DNA from: Chitinophaga oryzae
GTDB taxonomy: Bacteria > Bacteroidota > Bacteroidia > Chitinophagales > Chitinophagaceae
Direction: 5' to 3'
Length of the DNA: 64,000 bases
Assembly (NCBI RefSeq): GCF_012516375.2
Contig: NZ_CP051204.2
Coordinates: 3,100,001 to 3,164,000 of the forward strand
Below, piece by piece: positions 34,930 through 43,306 of this stretch. The translations under genes were made by a program, and so were the position numbers. The notes under the pieces are model-generated. The model worked only from the letters and a program-made list of their open reading frames with translations, was not told where the DNA came from and did no database searches. The number at the start of each line of letters is the position of its first letter. Position 1 is the stretch's first letter.

Positions 34930-35748
34930 ATGATGATGAAGAAAATTTTAGCAGGCCTGTTACTGTTGTTCCCGGTGATTGTTTCTGCACAGAAAGGGAA
35001 ACTGATATGGTCGGATGAATTTAATACCGACGGTCTGCCCGATCCGAAGAAATGGCGGTTTGAAGAAGGATTTGTACGCCACCGCGAAGCGCAGTATTAC
35101 ACCAAGAACCGTTATAGGAATGCACATGTGAAAGACGGGCACCTGGTGATCCGCGCTATCAAGGAAGAGCCGCTGCGGCTGATCAAAGGGGGTACCAGTT
35201 TCGTTACCTCCGACAGCGGAGGGGAATTTACTTCCGCCTGTCTGAATACGGAAGATATTTTTGAATTCGTTACCGGCCGTGTGGAAGTACGCGCCAAACT
35301 GCCGCACGGCAGAGGTGTCTGGCCGGCCATCTGGACGCTGGGCAATAACCTCGCCTGGGGCCCGGGGGATTCCTCCTGGGTGTATTCTGAAATTGATATC
35401 ATGGAATTTGTAGGGCATGATCCTAACTCCATTCACGCCAATATCCACCCCGGGTATGAAGGTGGCAGCCGTGGCGGCAAGATCACGGTAGAGAAACCAT
35501 GGGAAGATTTTCACGTGTATGCGGTTGACTGGAAGAAAGACCGGATCGATTTTTATTTCGATGACAAACTGTATTTCTCTTATCTCAGGAAAGACGTACC
35601 ACCCGGTAAATGGGCTTATGACACGCCGCAGTATCTGCTGCTGAACCTGGCCATCGGCGGCGACTGGGGCGGAGAGCAGGGCATCGATCCTACCGTGTTC
35701 CCGGCAGATTTTGTGATCGACTATGTAAGGGTATACGAAACAAAATAG
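34930..35748 (+). CDS. Glycoside hydrolase family 16 enzyme
   Basis: A 272-residue secreted enzyme (signal about 1-20) filled by one GH16 beta-jelly-roll domain. The catalytic motif is SEIDIMEFVG, with nucleophile Glu154 and acid/base Glu159 around Asp156. WSDEFN near the start, GRVEVRAKLPHGRGVWPAIW and the final DYVRVYE strand are typical. The pattern resembles laminarinase/beta-1,3-glucanase members, though GH16 also cuts galactans, carrageenan and keratan. It is the endo-acting candidate of PUL A. Confidence 0.92.
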   Translation: MMMKKILAGLLLLFPVIVSAQKGKLIWSDEFNTDGLPDPKKWRFEEGFVRHREAQYYTKNRYRNAHVKDGHLVIRAIKEEPLRLIKGGTSFVTSDSGGEFTSACLNTEDIFEFVTGRVEVRAKLPHGRGVWPAIWTLGNNLAWGPGDSSWVYSEIDIMEFVGHDPNSIHANIHPGYEGGSRGGKITVEKPWEDFHVYAVDWKKDRIDFYFDDKLYFSYLRKDVPPGKWAYDTPQYLLLNLAIGGDWGGEQGIDPTVFPADFVIDYVRVYETK

Positions 35749-35756
35749 CAGGCATC

Positions 35757-36851
35757 ATGAAACAACGGCTATTAAAAATCATCTTCCTGTTGATGGTCAC
35801 CCCTTGTCTGCTGCGGGCGCAGCAGGCGGGAGAGCTGAAGTTGCTGGACTGGCAGCCCCGCAGCCAGCTGGTCACTCATGTGACACCAATAGAAAAACCG
35901 AAATTTCCGGTGATCGATATTCACAACCACCTGGGCGGGCTGGCGCAGACAAAACACTACCTGCAGGAGATGGACAAAGCAGGCGTAGTGTCCTGCGTTA
36001 GCCTGGATGGCTACTCCGCCAACGACCAGTACCTGGAACATCTGAAAGCGTCACGGGCAGTGTCTAAGGAACGTTTCCTCGTTTTCTTCCGGCCTGACTA
36101 CAGCAAGATAGATGAACCGGGATTTGGCGAGCGCGAAGCTGCCAGGCTGGAGAAGGCCGTGCGGCAGGGGATACGGGGCGTAAAGATCGCCAAAGAGCTG
36201 GGGCTTACCGTAAAGGACAAGAGCGGGAAAGTAGTGCCGGTGGATGATCCGCGGTTAGGTCCTTTCTGGGAGAAATGCGGAGCGCTGGGAATACCGGTGC
36301 TGATGCATGTTTCCGATCCCAAAGCTTTTTTCACGCCGGTAGACAAATACAATGAACGTTACGATGAACTGGGCGCGCATCCCGACTGGTCGTTTTACGG
36401 AGATCAGTTCCCAAAGAAAGATTCCATCATCGAACAGCGCAACCGTGTGATAGCGCGGCATCCGAACACCATCTTCATCGGCGCGCATGTAGGCAATCTG
36501 CCGGAGGAGCTGAACAAGGTAGGTGCATGGCTGGACCGGTATCCGAATTTTTATGTGGAGATATCAGCGCGGATCAGCGAATTGGGGCGGCAGCCTTATA
36601 CCTGCCGCGATTTCATGATCAGGTACCAGGACAGGATATTGTTCGGTACCGATACGCCCTGTGATGCAGAAGCTTACCGGATCTATTACCGATTCCTCGA
36701 AACAAAGGACGAATACATTGATCCCGCGCCCAGCCACCATATGCAGGCGCGTTGGATGATCACCGGCATATACCTGCCGGACAGCGTGCTGGAAAAGTTG
36801 TACAATAAAAATGCTACGAAGTTGCTATCCATACGAAACATGAATCGATAA
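35757..36851 (+). CDS. Secreted amidohydrolase (Amidohydro_2 family)
   Basis: A 364-residue protein with a signal peptide (ending LLRAQQ near residue 23) and a metal-dependent TIM barrel: VIDIHNHLGG (His56, His58), VLMHVSDP, TIFIGAHVGNLPEEL and ILFGTDTPCDAEAY. It is the exported relative of the cytosolic amidohydrolase in this locus, placed 8 bases after the GH16 gene. It may act on an acylated or lactone form of the glycan in the periplasm. The transcript ends at a terminator just downstream, so this is the last gene of PUL A. Confidence 0.82.
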   Translation: MKQRLLKIIFLLMVTPCLLRAQQAGELKLLDWQPRSQLVTHVTPIEKPKFPVIDIHNHLGGLAQTKHYLQEMDKAGVVSCVSLDGYSANDQYLEHLKASRAVSKERFLVFFRPDYSKIDEPGFGEREAARLEKAVRQGIRGVKIAKELGLTVKDKSGKVVPVDDPRLGPFWEKCGALGIPVLMHVSDPKAFFTPVDKYNERYDELGAHPDWSFYGDQFPKKDSIIEQRNRVIARHPNTIFIGAHVGNLPEELNKVGAWLDRYPNFYVEISARISELGRQPYTCRDFMIRYQDRILFGTDTPCDAEAYRIYYRFLETKDEYIDPAPSHHMQARWMITGIYLPDSVLEKLYNKNATKLLSIRNMNR

Positions 36852-36862
36852 ACGAGCGCGAC

Positions 36863-36888
36863 GCCCGGATGTCTATCCGGGCTTTTTA
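36863..36888 (+). terminator. Terminator at the end of PUL A
   Basis: A perfect 7-bp GC-rich stem (36863-36869 with 36876-36882) with a 6-base loop and a following TTTTTATT tract, 11 bases after the secreted amidohydrolase stop. Confidence 0.85.
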
Positions 36889-36909
36889 TTCCTTCATGCA
36901 GGTAAACTG

Positions 36910-39162
36910 TCAGTTCGTTCCCACTTCCACCATACACGCACCTCTTTCCGCCAACGCATAATGCACTTTCACTGAGCCGTTTTTGTATGCCGACAGCAGC
37001 TTTCTGCCGCTGGTATCGGTCACATATACTTTGCCGGATGACGGCAGTCCGTAATCACGGGTACGGATACTGAACTGTATCAGTTGTGGTGTATCGCTGA
37101 TGCTCGCTACGGCGATGCCCAGAGCACCGGAAGGAGATTTCCAGGCGCTGGTGTATATCAAAGGGACCTGTTGCTGCTGCCGCTTTACCCTGTCCTGGTG
37201 CTGGCCGGTATAGATGGAAAGCCTCGATACAGCGATTGTTTTCTCCGGGATGGTCATCCGGGGAGGCCGCATAAACCGGCCATAGAGCAGGTATGGCAGT
37301 TGTTTATACCTCAGTTGTGCCAGATGTACCAGGTAGGAAATTTCCTTTTTTTTACGCACGGCCAGTGTTTCATGATAGTTGGCGATTGTGGGTTGCATGC
37401 CCCATACAAAGGCGCGTGCCTGCTCCATCAGGAATTGTTCATCAAATTCTGCTGCCAGCGGTTGTTCTGCGTCGGGGGGGGCGTACGCAGCAGGCCATAA
37501 CTCGTCATAGGGCGGTGTTACGAGAGAAGCGTAACTGCCGAAAGTAACGGCGTAGTCGTGATAAACCGCCTGGAAGAGGGGAATGGTAGCGGCTCCGGAT
37601 ATGCCTGCATAACGTTCTTTGCTGACCTGCAGCGTGAGGAAGGCATCCAGGTAGGGAAGCCAGGATTCCCCGCAGCCTTCGCCCGCCAGTATGGTATTGT
37701 CTTTCGCACTGTTGCTCCGGCGGATCATGTTGGTCAGCATCCCGAAATGGTGTACCCAGTAATTGCCGCCGCCGGTAGTATGATCGTGGGACTTATCATA
37801 GCACCGGTGATGCAGGCAGGCCTGGTCCATGTAGATGCCGCCGGTATGGTAGTCATTGATGGCTTTGCCGGCGAGCCCTGCATATTTGTTTTTCCAGTTG
37901 GTAGCCAGGCACATGGGCGTCAGCGAGTGTTGGGTAAAGATATTATACACATGTGCCTCCGTACGGCCTGCCTTGTCTTTTACGGCGTTGTTCAGCGCAT
38001 TTTCTTTTTCAAAACCCGCCGTATGGGTGCCCCACTGATACGTATTCATGTATACCAGCGCTTGTACATCCTGTTGGCGGGCGTTGCTGATGGCCGATTG
38101 AAAGGAGCTGTCTCCTTCCCTTGGAGGAAAATATTCAGGAAAACCATCGTCATAGGCGGCGGCATGCCACCAGTGCCATAATACATTCACCGGCAACCCT
38201 GTCCTTTTTTTCAGGTCGACGGCCGGTGTGAGCACATTGTCAGATCTGCCGCGGTTCCATACCCAGAGCGCCGTGCGGGCGGCGCCGCTTTCCGCGGCAT
38301 GTTTCCGGAAGCGGCTGTCGCGGCACCACGGCTGGTGAACGGCCCAATCGCGGTAGGTCGTGGCGGCCGACAGCCAGTCGCCTTTGAAAGCGCCTATAAT
38401 GGCGTTATACGGTAACGTATAAACGCTATCGCCGGCTGCTGTAACAGGGTAGTTGTCCATCTGATAGGTAAAATGCCGGCTGCTGTCGGGCGAGAAGGAG
38501 AATGTTTTCGTATAGCCGGCCGTATCATTACAGGCTGCGTAAAACCCATGGGTACGGGGATTATATAATGACAGCATCTGGAGAGACAACAGCCCGGGGT
38601 AGTGCCATGTATAATGCTGCCCCGATGTACGGGGCGATTTATATAGTTCTCCCAGCCATACCGGCACAGCGAGTTCTTCGTCTTTCATGTCCTGTAAACC
38701 GCTGATACGCGGGAAAATGATCTTTTCCGGTTGCTGGCCGCTGATACCGGACAGTGCCAGGTGCCAGCCGGTGAATGATTGTTCTCCCTGCAACTGTATG
38801 GTCACTTTGACTCTCAGTGACGGCGTTAAGCCGGAAAACCGGCTCCACTCCAGGACCAACGTATGCACGTCGGGCCTGGAGGAGTGGAATGTTCCGGCCT
38901 GGGGTAGGTTTATCTTTCGCACGGCGCCTCCTTCTTCCAGTTCAAGTTCCCAGAGAGAACCGCGCTCCCCGCTTTTGCGGTCCAGGAATTCCAGAGAGGC
39001 ATTGCGGTCGTAAAAGGACAACAGCGCACCGGTGCCAGCGTCAAAGGTGAGTTTCACAGACCGGTTCTGCAGTACCAGGTCATAGTGAGTTCCGGATGCC
39101 GCGGTTGTAAGAAACCAGAGTGCTATTGTCAGTGCATAGCATTTGTTGTTTTTTATCTTCAT
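36910..39162 (-). CDS. DUF6259-type putative glycosidase
   Basis: A 750-residue secreted protein (signal ending TTAASG near residue 24). The first 270 residues form a beta-sandwich resembling the N-terminal domain of large glycosidases. A TIM-barrel-like region follows with NVLWHWWHAAAYDDGFPEYF, VQALVYMNTYQWG, GGIYMDQACLHHR and NTILAGEGCGESWLPY; Asp and Glu in the last two are plausible catalytic residues. A C-terminal beta-domain ends the protein. It fits DUF6259, an uncharacterised group related to GH36-like barrels. It is the last gene of PUL B, 3 bases from a DUF4855 gene, and is the best candidate for glycan cleavage there. Confidence 0.72.
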   Translation of the reverse strand: MKIKNNKCYALTIALWFLTTAASGTHYDLVLQNRSVKLTFDAGTGALLSFYDRNASLEFLDRKSGERGSLWELELEEGGAVRKINLPQAGTFHSSRPDVHTLVLEWSRFSGLTPSLRVKVTIQLQGEQSFTGWHLALSGISGQQPEKIIFPRISGLQDMKDEELAVPVWLGELYKSPRTSGQHYTWHYPGLLSLQMLSLYNPRTHGFYAACNDTAGYTKTFSFSPDSSRHFTYQMDNYPVTAAGDSVYTLPYNAIIGAFKGDWLSAATTYRDWAVHQPWCRDSRFRKHAAESGAARTALWVWNRGRSDNVLTPAVDLKKRTGLPVNVLWHWWHAAAYDDGFPEYFPPREGDSSFQSAISNARQQDVQALVYMNTYQWGTHTAGFEKENALNNAVKDKAGRTEAHVYNIFTQHSLTPMCLATNWKNKYAGLAGKAINDYHTGGIYMDQACLHHRCYDKSHDHTTGGGNYWVHHFGMLTNMIRRSNSAKDNTILAGEGCGESWLPYLDAFLTLQVSKERYAGISGAATIPLFQAVYHDYAVTFGSYASLVTPPYDELWPAAYAPPDAEQPLAAEFDEQFLMEQARAFVWGMQPTIANYHETLAVRKKKEISYLVHLAQLRYKQLPYLLYGRFMRPPRMTIPEKTIAVSRLSIYTGQHQDRVKRQQQQVPLIYTSAWKSPSGALGIAVASISDTPQLIQFSIRTRDYGLPSSGKVYVTDTSGRKLLSAYKNGSVKVHYALAERGACMVEVGTN

Positions 39163-39165
39163 CGG

Positions 39166-40296
39166 TTACTTTTCCATATAGGCAGGTGCGGTTTCTTTCT
39201 GCCTTTTGACAATGATCTCACATAAACGTTTATATAAATCCTTATCGGCCGTATTCGATGACTGAAATAGTTTCAGTATTGTGTTTTCTGATTGATAGTA
39301 AGCCAGCTTGCGGGTTTCATATACCTTGTTTTGCTGGAATACCTCGAGGTAGTCGTATAGCTTTTGTCCTTTACCTCCCAGCACTCTTTCATCGAATTCC
39401 ACTTCGAGGTTGATGTGATATTTGCCGGCTTCATCGCAGGCTTCCTGAAGGCGGGAGTAGGGCACGTCGTCGCTGAAAAAGTAATTGGGCTGCAGGTATA
39501 CGTCGCTGAAGCCATATGGCTTGTAGTTATCATAGCCGGGCGATTTCCACCAGGGTATCCAGAGAAAAGTGCTCTTGCCTTTTTTCAGGTGATCGCCGAT
39601 AGACGCAATGATCGGGGCGGTGTTTTCTACTTCTTCCGCTATCCAGTAAAATCCTTCCAGTTCGATGTTGGGATAGGCGGCGGCGGTGAATTTTTCTTTT
39701 ACCTGGTCAATGAACCATTTACAGGCGGTGATCCTGTCGGCGTCTTTAGAGAAATCGAGCATTTTACCATCTATTTCTCCCCATTGGGTGGCGGCTTTCA
39801 TCGGCTCAGGGATACCAACGATGACTTTTCTTTTACGGGACGGATGGCCCGTTTTAACGATAACGTCTGCGATGCAATCGTTCAGGGCAGAAAAAGCATA
39901 GCCTTTCCTGAAATACTTGGTGAGCAGCTGTTCCCAGTGTTCCTTCAGGGCCGGTTCCGGAGCGTGTCCGGTGGTATAGGCGTGCCCGTTGCCATCCTTT
40001 AGTTCGAGAAACAGGAAGCCGTCGAACATCCAATCCCAGGCGCCGTTATTTTCATAGCTTACGTAAGGATAAAAAGCATCTTTCGTCCATGCCTGAGCGC
40101 CATCGGCCCCGCCGCCATAGATCAGCACCAGGTCGCGGACCGCTGTTTTGCGGACATCGCCGGTATCTGCCGGCGGGGTGGCCGTGCTGTCTTTTTTTTC
40201 ATTGCCATCGTAATCGGGATACATATATTTTTTACTGCACGATGTGGTGGGCACCGCCAGCAGCATCAACATCCAAAGGAAAACGTTCCTCATCAT
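39166..40296 (-). CDS. DUF4855 lipoprotein, copy 2
   Basis: A 376-residue lipoprotein (signal ending PTTSC, Cys20). It matches DUF4855: RDLVLIYGGG, MFDGFLFLEL, KRKVIVGIPEPMK, ITACKWFIDQV, LEGFYWIAEEVENT, FLWIPWWKSPGY and VYLQPNYFF. The conserved acidic and aromatic residues suggest a TIM-barrel-type carbohydrate-active protein, but no activity is established to my knowledge. It shares all of these segments with the neighbouring upstream gene, so the two arose by duplication. It lies 3 bases ahead of the DUF6259 gene. Confidence 0.82.
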   Translation of the reverse strand: MMRNVFLWMLMLLAVPTTSCSKKYMYPDYDGNEKKDSTATPPADTGDVRKTAVRDLVLIYGGGADGAQAWTKDAFYPYVSYENNGAWDWMFDGFLFLELKDGNGHAYTTGHAPEPALKEHWEQLLTKYFRKGYAFSALNDCIADVIVKTGHPSRKRKVIVGIPEPMKAATQWGEIDGKMLDFSKDADRITACKWFIDQVKEKFTAAAYPNIELEGFYWIAEEVENTAPIIASIGDHLKKGKSTFLWIPWWKSPGYDNYKPYGFSDVYLQPNYFFSDDVPYSRLQEACDEAGKYHINLEVEFDERVLGGKGQKLYDYLEVFQQNKVYETRKLAYYQSENTILKLFQSSNTADKDLYKRLCEIIVKRQKETAPAYMEK

Positions 40297-40331
40297 AGTC
40301 AGTCAGTTTTATACAATTGAGTTTAAAGAAT

Positions 40332-41501
40332 TTAGTTCATGTAGGGTGGGTTCACCACCTTCTGGCGCGCAGTAATAATTTCGCAGAATTTCCTGTATAT
40401 GCTGTCCAGCGGCGGATGATAGTCTTTTTGTGTAAAGAGTTTGAGTATGGTGCTTTGTGACTGGTAGTAAGTCAGTTTCATATTGGCGTACACGTTATTG
40501 CTGCCAAAAACATCCATGTACTCGTTCATCTTTGTCCGGTAGGGCGCATAATACAACACGTTGTCGTCGAATTCCATCTCCAGGTAGATGTTGTTGGCGT
40601 AGGCTGCATTACAGGCGTCCTGCAGGCGTGAATAGGGCACGGTGTTGTAGAAAAAATAATTGGGTTGGAGGTAAGTATCGGAGAACCCGAAAGCCTGCGG
40701 GTTGTTGTATCCGGGCGATTGCCACCACGGTATCCAGGTGAAGCAGTAGTTTTTAGGCGCCAGGTAAGCTGCCACGTCCTGTGTTACCGCGCTGGCATCG
40801 CCTACCGCTTCTCCGATCCAATAAAAGCCGTCCAGTACCAGGTGTCTGAAATGAGCAGTATCAAAACGGGTGATGACCTCGTCTATAAACCATTTGCAGG
40901 CCATGGTGCGATGGGTGTCATTTTGAAAATCGAGCCAGATGCCGTTGGCCATCCCCCAGTTGCTGCCGGCGGATTTCAGGGGTTCCGGTATGCCGATGAT
41001 CACCTTTCTTTTGGCCGGCGGCTGGCCGGCGCTCCAGGTAGCGTCGTCTATGGCCTGGTCAAGTGCATGCAACGAACGCCCGGCGGAAAAATACTTATCC
41101 AGGAGCGTATTCCAGTTGGCTTTCAGCGCCGGTTTGCTGGGGTCGCCATGACCTGTGGTGAACGAGAAGTTCCACTGGTCGTTCAGTTCCAGGAACAGGA
41201 ATCCGTCAAACATCCAGTCATATTGGTTTTGTTTGTTTTTATAGACCACATATGGATGGAAAGCGTAGTAGTCCCACTGTTGGCCGCCTTCCGTGCCTGC
41301 GCCGTAGATCAGCACCATGTCGCGCGCCCTCGTTTTGGGCGTGGAGAGTGTCCCGTTGGCCGAAGTGGATGTTGCGGTTATATCAGTAGTTTTTTCGTAC
41401 CCGGTATCACTAAATCCTTTTCTGCACGATGTCGTCGCCAATATCCATGCTATGCCGAGGCAGCAGTAAATCGTTTTCGATGTGATGTTAAAACAATTCA
41501 T
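40332..41501 (-). CDS. DUF4855 lipoprotein, copy 1
   Basis: A 389-residue lipoprotein (signal ending LATTSC) of the same DUF4855 family as the next gene: RDMVLIYGAG, MFDGFLFLEL, KRKVIIGIPEPLK, MACKWFIDEV, LDGFYWIGEAVGD, CFTWIPWWQSPGY and TYLQPNYFF. Differences are spread along the whole length, so this is an old duplication rather than a recent one. It probably sits at the outer membrane with the SusCD pair and may bind or cut the same glycan. The gap to the next gene is 35 bases. Confidence 0.82.
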   Translation of the reverse strand: MNCFNITSKTIYCCLGIAWILATTSCRKGFSDTGYEKTTDITATSTSANGTLSTPKTRARDMVLIYGAGTEGGQQWDYYAFHPYVVYKNKQNQYDWMFDGFLFLELNDQWNFSFTTGHGDPSKPALKANWNTLLDKYFSAGRSLHALDQAIDDATWSAGQPPAKRKVIIGIPEPLKSAGSNWGMANGIWLDFQNDTHRTMACKWFIDEVITRFDTAHFRHLVLDGFYWIGEAVGDASAVTQDVAAYLAPKNYCFTWIPWWQSPGYNNPQAFGFSDTYLQPNYFFYNTVPYSRLQDACNAAYANNIYLEMEFDDNVLYYAPYRTKMNEYMDVFGSNNVYANMKLTYYQSQSTILKLFTQKDYHPPLDSIYRKFCEIITARQKVVNPPYMN

Positions 41502-41557
41502 AAAAGATCAGTTTATAACAGTGAAAAATGATGATAAGTGCATGATATGGCGATAGC

Positions 41558-43282
41558 CTATTCCACCTGGTACTCCATGTTGAACTTCCGCACGCCTGCA
41601 TTGGCAGCGGCCTGAGAGGAAATAGCGGTGGTGCCCACGTAGATGTCGGCATGCAGGCCGTTGACGATTACATGAACTTCGCCGGAGCTGAAGTCGGTAG
41701 TGATCCCGAGCGGAGCGGATTGGAACAGCTTAAGGTCTGTATAACCCGGATCACCCACTGCCAGCGGTAGTTTGGTTTTATCGCTGATCTCGAAAACGAG
41801 CATGCGGGCCTCGCTGTTGTTCCTGATGCCTTGCGCCAGCATGGCTACAAACCGGTCATTGTTTACCGTGAATACGTCATAAGCCAGTATTTTATAGGGA
41901 TGATTGGCGGGGTTCAGCCGGTAATAGTTGCCGGCGGCATCCTTTATTTCAAAGCGGCTGCCTTTTCCGTCTGTTTCAGCAGCGCCTTCATTATACCAGC
42001 TGAAGCAGATGTCGGACAGGGCGTCTGTGGTTAGTCTCTTAACGGCTGCGATGTCCCACGTGCCGCCTGTTTTGGCCGGGTCAAACTGTATTACCGCGGG
42101 CCTTGGCGATATGGGCACACCGTTGTTGAATTCCCACGTATAGTATTTCCCGTCAGGCATGGTGGTGTACATGAAAGCCTTGCCGGATTTGGTGTTGCCG
42201 GTAATACTTATTTTATTGACGCCCAGTTGTGCGGGAATATACTGCGGATCATCCCAGGAGACGAGGTTCAGTATTTGTTCCGGATTGCTCTGTATATCGT
42301 TATAACGGTAAAGGATAAACCCTTTGCCGGATTCGTTCCAGGTGGATACCAGGAATCTGCCCTGGTCGTCTGTGGTTACGCGCGAAGAAAAAGTGGCAGG
42401 AGGGTCTATTTTTTTCGCCAGGCGACCGTCGGCGGTGCTGAAAACAAAGAGTTTGCCGTCGGTGTTCCAGTCATTGAATTCGGGGATGAAGAAATAATCT
42501 GCCGATACGGCGAGGCTTCTGATATTGCTTCTGGTCAGGCCCAGCTCTTCTACAGATTTGAACCATACTTCCCTGAACCGGGCCTTTACAAATTTGGTGG
42601 GCCTGATGGCGATGTAATGGGTGCGAATGGTACCGATACCATCGGTTACTTTTATTTCCAGCGGCCGGGAGAAGTCAGTCGTCGCGTCCGGCTTCAGTTC
42701 CGGTGTCATCGTGCAGGTGGGCTCCAGTTTCACTTTTGTGAGCAGCCGGGTGATGTTCAGCGGGTCTTTCGGCGTATCGGGGACATCGATGAAGAGGGTA
42801 TCTCCGTCGTTGTAGGGAGCTGCTTTGGCGGACTGGTATACCTTCGTCTGCCCTTCTTTGTAAACGGCAAATTCGAGCAGGCCTTTGGTATAATTCATGC
42901 CCGTTTTGCGGGCCGTTAAGGTGTACTGTTGCCGGGCGCCGTTGGCAGCGGCGACGGTGACCAGCATCGGTGCTGAGAGGTCTTTGATCCCTGTCAGTCC
43001 CGGGGTAACGGTGGCGCCTACCGGAATTGATGCTACAATTTCCATCTTCGAAAGGTCGGTGGAGATCAGCGAGTCGGTGCCCGGCAGGTAAATGGGCACG
43101 TCAAAGGATATTTTGCCGTCGCTGATAACGCCGGGATATTGTTTGTCGGTACCGGCGAACTTCACGTAGATCGACCGGATCCTGCTGTCGTTGCTGTTGC
43201 TGGGGGCGTCGGGCTTATGGCAGGCGGCCACCAGTAAGCAGAACAGGAACCCTATATATTGGACTGGTTTCATGAGTTGCAC
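41558..43282 (-). CDS. DUF5018-type surface lipoprotein
   Basis: A 574-residue lipoprotein (signal ending LLVAAC, Cys21). The N-terminal part contains repeated Ig-like segments with the pattern found in DUF5018 (FAGTDKQYPGVISDGKISFDVPIY..., then LPVTVAAANGARQQYTL-like strands). The C-terminal 330 residues look like a beta-propeller with DxxG and W turns (FNDWNTDGKLFVFSTADGR). Proteins in this position after SusD usually act as surface glycan-binding proteins, comparable to SusE/SusF. No catalytic signature is visible. Confidence 0.7.
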   Translation of the reverse strand: MQLMKPVQYIGFLFCLLVAACHKPDAPSNSNDSRIRSIYVKFAGTDKQYPGVISDGKISFDVPIYLPGTDSLISTDLSKMEIVASIPVGATVTPGLTGIKDLSAPMLVTVAAANGARQQYTLTARKTGMNYTKGLLEFAVYKEGQTKVYQSAKAAPYNDGDTLFIDVPDTPKDPLNITRLLTKVKLEPTCTMTPELKPDATTDFSRPLEIKVTDGIGTIRTHYIAIRPTKFVKARFREVWFKSVEELGLTRSNIRSLAVSADYFFIPEFNDWNTDGKLFVFSTADGRLAKKIDPPATFSSRVTTDDQGRFLVSTWNESGKGFILYRYNDIQSNPEQILNLVSWDDPQYIPAQLGVNKISITGNTKSGKAFMYTTMPDGKYYTWEFNNGVPISPRPAVIQFDPAKTGGTWDIAAVKRLTTDALSDICFSWYNEGAAETDGKGSRFEIKDAAGNYYRLNPANHPYKILAYDVFTVNNDRFVAMLAQGIRNNSEARMLVFEISDKTKLPLAVGDPGYTDLKLFQSAPLGITTDFSSGEVHVIVNGLHADIYVGTTAISSQAAANAGVRKFNMEYQVE

Positions 43283-43306
43283 ATTTTAAGAACGGGGGAG
43301 ATTGGG

